Part shown: in pieces, positions 58,895 through 64,000 of the stretch | Layout of the letters: each line of letters opens with the position of its first letter | How positions within the stretch are numbered: the first letter of the stretch is position 1 | From: an uncultured Dehalococcoidia bacterium | Lineage (GTDB): Bacteria > Chloroflexota > Dehalococcoidia > Lucifugimonadales > UBA3495 | Direction: 5' to 3' | Assembly: GCA_951813535.1 (NCBI GenBank) | Contig: OX638345.1 | Location: forward strand, 4,270,608-4,334,607 | DNA length: 64,000 nucleotides | Translations under genes and position numbers: made by a program | The notes under the pieces: generated by a model | The model's input: the letters and a program-made list of their open reading frames with translations, nothing else | Told to the model about the DNA's origin: nothing | Databases searched by the model: none

Positions 58895-59491
58895 ATGGCA
58901 ACGAAACCCATCGTCACCGGCGCCCGCATGTCCATCGCCGAGTTCCTGGACCTTCCCGACACGGAAGAACGGAACAAAATGGAACTGGACGACGGAGAGC
59001 TTTACATCATGCCAAGACCGCGATTTGTCCACCAATTTCTGGTCATGCGGATTGCCATGTACATTTCGAACTATCTGGACAGCTTCGCTGAGCCGCCGGC
59101 TTCAGTCCATATCGACCCCGTCACCATCTTCTCGCGGGAGCCGGGCTATGTCCTGGTACCCGACCTCACGGTTATCCTGTCCGACGGTCCCGGTCAAATA
59201 GTGGGCGGCTATTTTGAGGGCGTCCCCGACATCACGGTGGAAGTGCTCTCGACCGACCGCAACCGCGATCTCGTTCGCAAGCGCCAGATTTACAGCGAGG
59301 CGGGCGTTTCCGAGTACTGGATTTTCGACCCTGAAAACGACACCGCCTTGCTCCTCGAGCTGCGCGATGGCGATTACGTCTCCCGCGCCCTCCTGACCGC
59401 TGACGACACCTTGACCACCCCTCTGCTGCCCGGTCTGGCCATTCCGCTGTCCGAATTATTCCACCATCGCCAGCGCCCCACCGATGCCTAG
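58895..59491 (+). CDS. Uma2 family protein, second of a tandem pair
   Basis: 198 residues. D90 (VLVPDLTVIL), E116 (PDITVEVLSTD) and K129 (DLVRKRQIYSEAGVSEYWIFDP). ATG 58895 is fixed by identity with the first copy's start; the frame opens at 58841, inside the first gene. Its stop overlaps the DUF1461 gene by 8 bp. Confidence 0.9.
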   Translation: MATKPIVTGARMSIAEFLDLPDTEERNKMELDDGELYIMPRPRFVHQFLVMRIAMYISNYLDSFAEPPASVHIDPVTIFSREPGYVLVPDLTVILSDGPGQIVGGYFEGVPDITVEVLSTDRNRDLVRKRQIYSEAGVSEYWIFDPENDTALLLELRDGDYVSRALLTADDTLTTPLLPGLAIPLSELFHHRQRPTDA

Positions 59492-60245
59492 CCGCCGGCC
59501 CGTCGCCATCACCCTGACCGCCGCACGGGTCCTCGCCATTCCCGCCGTCCTCCTCTTCCTCGTCGCCGGCTCCGTGACCTGGGCGGTCAACGACCCGGGC
59601 CTCTATCGCAACGGCTTCCAGCGCTATCACACCGCCCAGAGGTCCGGCATCTCCGACCCCGACCTGATAGCCATCGGCGCCGACCTCCGCCGCTACTTCA
59701 ACACCTCGATCGAACCCCTTGCGGTGCGCGCGCCCATCTACGGCGCCGAGCGGGAGGTCTTCAACCAGCGCGAAGTGGCCCACATGTACGACGTCAAGCG
59801 CCTGGTCCGCGGCACCTACTGGGTCGCCCTGGGCTCAGCGCTGTGGATACTGTCCACCCTGGCCATCGTAGTCGCCACTGATCGCGCGGCATGGCCCGAC
59901 CGAGCGGCGCGGCTGGCCATCTGGGGCGGCTCCATAACCCTGATCGCGGTCTTCCTGGTCGGTCTGGCGGCGCTCGCCAGCTTCGAGCAACTCTTCCTGC
60001 TCTTCCACCGCCTCAGCTTCGCCAACGACCTCTGGATGCTGGACCCGCGCACCGACTACCTGCTCATCCTCTTTCCCGCCGGCTTCTGGTTCGACGCCAC
60101 CATGCGCGTCGCCCTCACCTCGGTGCTGGGCGCGGTGCTACTCCTGTCCGCCGGCATTGCGAGCCTCGGCTATCGCAAATGGAACGCAAATCGGCGAAAC
60201 GAACCGGGTTCGCCGCCCGATCAACCGGCTAGCGTTTCAGAGTGA
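59484..60245 (+). CDS. DUF1461 (TIGR01906) integral membrane protein
   Basis: 253 residues with four membrane segments: about 14-34 (ARVLAIPAVLLFLVAG), 109-131 (YWVALGSALWILSTLAIVV), 143-165 (GGSITLIAVFLVGLAALASF) and 207-229 (VALTSVLGAVLLLSAGIASLG). Between the first two is an outside loop with EVFNQREVAHMYDVKRL; FHRLSFANDLWMLDP near 173 is the DUF1461 hallmark. Function unknown. ATG 59484 lies within the end of the Uma2 gene. Confidence 0.88.
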   Translation: MPSRRPVAITLTAARVLAIPAVLLFLVAGSVTWAVNDPGLYRNGFQRYHTAQRSGISDPDLIAIGADLRRYFNTSIEPLAVRAPIYGAEREVFNQREVAHMYDVKRLVRGTYWVALGSALWILSTLAIVVATDRAAWPDRAARLAIWGGSITLIAVFLVGLAALASFEQLFLLFHRLSFANDLWMLDPRTDYLLILFPAGFWFDATMRVALTSVLGAVLLLSAGIASLGYRKWNANRRNEPGSPPDQPASVSE

Positions 60246-61127
60246 CTGCTCCGGCGCCTCCGGCAACCGGGCCAGCAGCGACTCCAACCCCAGCGACCCG
60301 CACAGCTCTTCCAGATCCGGCCGGCGCACTCCGGTCCATCGCACCTGTTCCGGTTCGGTTTCGTCCAGCGGCACATCCAGCCTGAGGGTGGCCAGGTCGC
60401 GGTAGAGCAACGCGTCGTCCCATTGCTCCGTGAGCGCCGCCATCAGGTTCCCAGCGCCGCGCACCTTGACGTCCCAGTCCGCCATGTCAACGGGAATATC
60501 CTCGATGTGTCCGTATCGGGTCAGCACCGTGGCGGTGGACCGCGCACCCCAGCGGGGTATGCCGGGTATCCCGTCCGCCGAATCGCCTACCAGCGCCAGG
60601 TAGTCCGCGATGGCGGATGGCGGCACTCCAAACTTGTCCACCACGCCGGCCTCGTCGATGACCTCACCCTTGCGCCGGTCCAGCATCACCACCCGCTGGC
60701 CCGACACCACCTGCGACATATCCTTGTCCGGCGAGCACATCACCACCTGCTCCACCTCGGGGATTGCCGCAAAGCGCACCGCGGCGGCGGCGATGGCATC
60801 GTCCGCCTCAAACTCTTTCATGGGCCAGACGGTGATGCCCAAGGCGGCGGTGATCCGCTCGGCCAGCGGAAATTGCGCCAGCAGGTCCGGCTCCACCCCG
60901 TCGCCGGTCTTGTAGCCGTCGAACATATCGTTGCGGAAGGACCGGATCACGCTGTCAAACGCCACCGCGATGTGCGTGACATCGGACTGGCCCAGCAGTG
61001 CAATCAGCGACTGCGCCAACCCGTGCGTCGCCTTGATATCCCGCCCATCCGGAGTGGTGCGCCCCGGGCGCGGCGAATAGTGCGCCCGAAACAGCTCGAA
61101 AGTGCCGTCAACCAGGTGGATCTTCAT
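60237..61127 (-). CDS. 5'-3' exonuclease (DNA polymerase I N-terminal-like)
   Basis: 296 residues, stand-alone FEN-type nuclease. IHLVDGTFELFRAH at 3-16 (D7), VAFDSVIRSFRNDMFDGYK near 55-73, EFEADDAIAAAA near 106 and MCSPDKDMSQ near 128 hold the metal acids, and LVGDSADGIPGIPRWGARSTATVL near 177 is the helix-hairpin-helix DNA-binding part. Removes flaps or RNA primers. Convergent with the DUF1461 gene (9-bp overlap). Confidence 0.92.
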   Translation of the reverse strand: MKIHLVDGTFELFRAHYSPRPGRTTPDGRDIKATHGLAQSLIALLGQSDVTHIAVAFDSVIRSFRNDMFDGYKTGDGVEPDLLAQFPLAERITAALGITVWPMKEFEADDAIAAAAVRFAAIPEVEQVVMCSPDKDMSQVVSGQRVVMLDRRKGEVIDEAGVVDKFGVPPSAIADYLALVGDSADGIPGIPRWGARSTATVLTRYGHIEDIPVDMADWDVKVRGAGNLMAALTEQWDDALLYRDLATLRLDVPLDETEPEQVRWTGVRRPDLEELCGSLGLESLLARLPEAPEQSL

Positions 61128-61141
61128 CTTCGCCGGCGCCG

Positions 61142-61843
61142 CTATTCTGCGGCCGTTTCATGCAGCGCAAAGATCCGCTGCCTCACCTCGAATACAAACC
61201 CCGCCATCACCGGATCACCGCTGACGGTCTCAGGGTCTTCCAGCACCTCAACCGCGATTCCCGGACGATACACGTAAACCCGCCTGCGATACGGATCGAT
61301 CAGCCACCCCAGCAGCGCGCCGTTGGCCATATACCGCTCCATCTTGCGCTGCAGCGGCGGCAGCCGGTCGGTGCCGGACATGATCTCGACAACCAACGCC
61401 GGACAAACCGTGATCGCCCTGGATGAAATGGGACCCAGCAAATCCATCTGCTCTGGAGACAGCCATGATGCGTCCGGTTCGGCACGGGTTCCGTCCGGCA
61501 AACGGACTATGGTACGAGAACTTGGAGCGCGCCCGCCATTCTCTCTGGACCAGATGGTCACATCTGCGATGGTTTCCCCTTCCGCCAATCCACTATCCAG
61601 GTTAACCATCGGATTTATTCTCAACTCTCCTTCGGCAGTCAGTTCCAGGTAGAACCCACGCCCCTCGTTGGCCCTGGCGAAACCGATAAACCACTGATCG
61701 ATCTCATCGTCCGTAAGCTTTCCAGCAACCGATTCCAGGATCGGCTTGATATTGACCGATACTGGATGCGGCAGGTCTATGTAGTAGGACTCGTCACCAT
61801 CCGTGACGGCTGCAATATTTTTGAGGGCGGCATCGGTAACCAT
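61142..61843 (-). CDS. Uma2 family protein, third of a tandem triplet
   Basis: 233 residues from ATG 61843, which follows a GGGGGA RBS in the end of the gene before it; the frame stays open to 61876. AEPDASWLSPEQ, CPALVVEIMSGTD and RKMERYMANGALLGWLIDP carry the Asp, Glu and Lys. N-terminal part (VAGKLTDDEIDQWF) is particular to this triplet. The C-terminal 60 codons are almost identical in all three copies. Confidence 0.88.
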   Translation of the reverse strand: MVTDAALKNIAAVTDGDESYYIDLPHPVSVNIKPILESVAGKLTDDEIDQWFIGFARANEGRGFYLELTAEGELRINPMVNLDSGLAEGETIADVTIWSRENGGRAPSSRTIVRLPDGTRAEPDASWLSPEQMDLLGPISSRAITVCPALVVEIMSGTDRLPPLQRKMERYMANGALLGWLIDPYRRRVYVYRPGIAVEVLEDPETVSGDPVMAGFVFEVRQRIFALHETAAE

Positions 61844-61847
61844 GCGT

Positions 61848-62552
61848 CTATCCCCCAGGGGCGTCGTGCAGCGCAAAGATCCGCTGCCTCACCTCGAACA
61901 CGAACCCCGCCATCACCGGATCACCGCTGACGGTCTCAGGGTCTTCCAGCACCTCAACCGCGATTCCCGGACGATACACGTAAACCCGCCTGCGATACGG
62001 ATCGATCAGCCAGCCCAGCAGCGCCCCGTTGGCCATGTACCGCTCCATCTTGCGCTGCAGCGGCGGTAGGGTATCCGTGCCCGACCTGATCTCCGCAACG
62101 AACGCCGGACAGACGGTGATGGCCCGGTCCTCCGCGACGGGGGGCAGCGTCGCAACCTGCTCAGGGGAAAGCCACAAAGCATCAGGGCGTATCCGGGAGC
62201 CGTCGGGCAACCGCATATTGGCGTCCGAGCCGTAGGCTTCGCCCCCGTGTTCCTCTTCCCAATTGTGCAACGCCCCGATTAATCGAAATTCGGCTCTACC
62301 ACCGCCTCGGTTTACCATCGGACTAATCACCAACTCCCCTTCCGCAGTCAATTCCAGGGTGAACCCCCGACCTTCGTTGAGCTCGTGGAACCCCACAAAC
62401 CACTGGTCAATCTCGTCCTCAGTAAGCTTGCCGGCCACTGATTCTAGGATGGGCCGGATGTTGACCCACACCGGATGGGGCAGGTCGATGTAGTAGGACT
62501 CGTCACCATCCGTAACGGCGGCGATGTCTTTGAGCGCGACGTCGGTAACCAT
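61848..62552 (-). CDS. Uma2 family protein, second of a tandem triplet
   Basis: 234 residues from ATG 62552. RIRPDALWLSPEQ, CPAFVAEIRSGTD and RKMERYMANGALLGWLIDP. The gap to the next gene start is 4 bp, exactly as between copies one and two, so the duplication unit includes the intergenic piece. The middle (FRLIGALHNWEEEHGGEAYG) differs from both neighbours. Confidence 0.88.
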   Translation of the reverse strand: MVTDVALKDIAAVTDGDESYYIDLPHPVWVNIRPILESVAGKLTEDEIDQWFVGFHELNEGRGFTLELTAEGELVISPMVNRGGGRAEFRLIGALHNWEEEHGGEAYGSDANMRLPDGSRIRPDALWLSPEQVATLPPVAEDRAITVCPAFVAEIRSGTDTLPPLQRKMERYMANGALLGWLIDPYRRRVYVYRPGIAVEVLEDPETVSGDPVMAGFVFEVRQRIFALHDAPGG

Positions 62553-62556
62553 GCGT

Positions 62557-63249
62557 CTATCCCCCAGGGGCGTCGTGCAGCGCAAAGATCCGCTGCCTCA
62601 CCTCGAACACGAACCCCGCCATCACCGGATCACCGCTGACGGTCTCCGGGTCTTCCAACGTCTCAACGGCGACCTCGGGACGATACACGTAAACCCGCCT
62701 GCGATACGGATCGATCAGCCAACCCAGCAGCGCGCCGTTGGCCATGTACCGCTCCATCTTGCGCTGCAGCGGCGGCAGACGGTCGGACTCGGACATTATC
62801 TCGCCTACGAATGCCGGGCAAACGGTTACGGTCCGAGGCAACACGGGGCCGAGCTCCGCCACTTGTTCCGGCGACAGCCAGGACAGGGCCGGCTCGGCTC
62901 GCGCCCCGTCAAGCAGTCGGACAATCGTGCGTGAACTCAGGGTGAGTCCGCCGCGTTCACGCGACCATATCAGCAGGCTTCCAATCCCTTCCGCTTCAGC
63001 AGCGCCGCCGTGCAAGTTCACCATCGGACTGATCACCAACTCCCCTTCCGCAGTCAATTCCAGGGTGAACCCACGCCCCTCGTTCGCCTTTTCGAACCCA
63101 ACGAACCATCGGTCGATCTCATCGTCCGTAAGCTTGCCAGCCACCGACTCCAGGATCGGCTTGATGTTGACCGACAGCGGCCCGGCCAACTCAAACTCCT
63201 CCGCACTGGAGGAATCTACGGATTGGGTGGTTGTGGCAGCAGTTGCCAT
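62557..63249 (-). CDS. Uma2 family protein, first of a tandem triplet
   Basis: 230 residues. AEPALSWLSPEQ replaces the usual PD with PA, so the first active-site acid may be missing in this copy; CPAFVGEIMSESD and RKMERYMANGALLGWLIDP keep the Glu and Lys. N-terminus (MATAATTTQSVDSSSAEEFE) differs from the other two. The malate synthase gene lies 15 bp upstream, so the triplet may be read from it. Confidence 0.87.
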   Translation of the reverse strand: MATAATTTQSVDSSSAEEFELAGPLSVNIKPILESVAGKLTDDEIDRWFVGFEKANEGRGFTLELTAEGELVISPMVNLHGGAAEAEGIGSLLIWSRERGGLTLSSRTIVRLLDGARAEPALSWLSPEQVAELGPVLPRTVTVCPAFVGEIMSESDRLPPLQRKMERYMANGALLGWLIDPYRRRVYVYRPEVAVETLEDPETVSGDPVMAGFVFEVRQRIFALHDAPGG

Positions 63250-63264
63250 TTTCCAACCGCCGGC

Positions 63265-64000
63265 CTAGTCCAGATAGCGGTAGCCGGGCAGCGTCAGGAA
63301 CTCAATGAAATCGTCCGACAGCACGATTTCGTCCAAAAGCTCCACCGCCTTGTCCAGCGCGCCAGGATTGTCCTGACCCCGCTGCTCCACCAGCGCGGCC
63401 GCTTCCTGGGCCCGCACCTGGCGATACAGCTCGGCGGTGATGGGACGGCCATCGTCCAGCGCCGAGCCGTGGTTCAGCCATTGCCAAAGTTGCGACCGTG
63501 AAATCTCCGCGGTCGCGGCATCCTCCATCAGCCCGTAGATGGCCACCGCGCCGTTGCCCCGCGTCCAGGCGTCGATGTACTGCAGGGCCACGCTGACGTT
63601 GTTCCGCAGGCCGGCCTCGGTGATCTGTCCTTCCGGCACCGCCAGCAGATCGTCCGGCGCGATCCGCACTTCAGGGATCATCGACAGCTGGTTCTCCGTC
63701 GTAAAGGCCGCCTGGAATACATCCAGCACCGGCTCCACCAACCCGGGATGCGCGATCCAGGCCCCGTCAAAGCCCTGGTCAGCCTCCCGCTGCTTGTCCG
63801 ATCGCACCTGCGCGAAGGCCGCCTCGTTGGCCGCCGCATCATCACGACGCGGAATGAACGCCGACATGCCGCCCAGCGCGTGCGCGCCACGGCGGTGGCA
63901 GGTGTTGACCAGCAACTGCGCCGCCGACGTGAGGAAGTGCGTCGCCATCGTCACCTGCGCCCGGTCCGGAAAAACCATGTCCGATCGCTTGTTGAACACC
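63265..64000 (-). CDS. aceB: Malate synthase A, C-terminal part
   Basis: Condenses glyoxylate and acetyl-CoA to malate in the glyoxylate shunt. About 245 residues are visible; the N-terminus lies beyond the window end. FPDRAQVTMATHFLTSAAQLLV, NTCHRRGAHALGGMSAFIPRRDD, QGFDGAWIAHPGLVEPV and LRNNVSVALQYIDAWTRGNGAVAIYGLMEDAATAEISRSQ (given here in pieces of the conserved run) fit the A form. No isocitrate lyase in the window. It ends 15 bp before the Uma2 triplet on the same strand. Confidence 0.93.
   Translation of the reverse strand, partial: VFNKRSDMVFPDRAQVTMATHFLTSAAQLLVNTCHRRGAHALGGMSAFIPRRDDAAANEAAFAQVRSDKQREADQGFDGAWIAHPGLVEPVLDVFQAAFTTENQLSMIPEVRIAPDDLLAVPEGQITEAGLRNNVSVALQYIDAWTRGNGAVAIYGLMEDAATAEISRSQLWQWLNHGSALDDGRPITAELYRQVRAQEAAALVEQRGQDNPGALDKAVELLDEIVLSDDFIEFLTLPGYRYLD

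Noticed and set aside
1-64000. tRNA, rRNA, riboswitch or phage structural genes
   Set aside because: I looked for tRNA-like T-loop sequences and conserved rRNA stretches and saw none that fold convincingly; no phage structural proteins were recognised. A covariance-model scan would be needed to exclude small RNAs.

Overview
The window looks like a piece of an uncultivated, GC-rich Chloroflexota chromosome, most like the SAR202/Dehalococcoidia-type lineages. This is an inference from content: five luciferase-like flavin monooxygenases, a CaiB/BaiF CoA-transferase, amidase, fumarylacetoacetase-type and 2-keto-4-pentenoate hydratase enzymes, a lone xanthine-dehydrogenase large subunit, and 13 Uma2 (DUF820) genes. 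No rRNA or tRNA gene was seen. Most genes are single or in two- to four-gene runs on both strands, with few phage or IS genes.

Layout. 0-6 kb: M50 protease (cut by the window start), a TIM-barrel-like protein, an MBL hydrolase, apt, a Uma2 gene, and the overlapping housekeeping run mnmA-rnhB-yraN. 6-10 kb: a DUF4258-like/DUF2283-like pair, an LLM oxidoreductase, an APH-fold protein and a secreted protein carrying a 15-bp coding minisatellite. 10-20 kb: DUF1015, three tandem Uma2 genes, a class V aminotransferase, a coiled-coil protein, LLM plus alpha/beta hydrolase, DinB plus Uma2, and a GMC oxidoreductase. 20-23.5 kb: an AT-richer HNH-HIT fusion gene lying between an amidase gene and a duplicated 3' fragment of a second amidase. 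24-32 kb: NIPSNAP, a GIY-YIG-like/YaaA-like/HEPN-like trio, FAH, a coiled-coil nuclease-like protein, nitroreductase, a fused MNT-HEPN protein and a SelA-like PLP enzyme. 32-37 kb: LLM, an Nmad3-like gene and a TPP enzyme. 37-39 kb: a decaying toxin-antitoxin-like islet (aspartic protease pair, PIN toxin with a frameshift, DUF2513 gene with a nonsense codon). 39-54 kb: rsmI, hydratase, CDGSH, cupin, a DUF4268 pair, xanthine dehydrogenase subunit, CoA-transferase plus degenerate SDR, M24 peptidase, YceI lipoprotein, LLMs and a repeat-bearing coiled-coil gene. 54-64 kb: an AAA ATPase plus PD-(D/E)XK nuclease pair, S49 protease, MazG, two tandem Uma2 genes, DUF1461, a 5'-3' exonuclease, three more tandem Uma2 genes and malate synthase (cut by the window end).

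Catabolic genes (amidase, CoA-transferase, FAH, hydratase, molybdenum hydroxylase, flavin monooxygenases, GMC oxidoreductase) suggest breakdown of recalcitrant organic compounds. Between them sit small defence- or conflict-type modules. The strongest structural discovery is a family of three 143-145-bp MITE-like elements, each with inverted ends and a recognisable 9-bp target duplication. The best candidate for an undescribed defence system is the translationally coupled ATPase-nuclease pair at 54675-56182.
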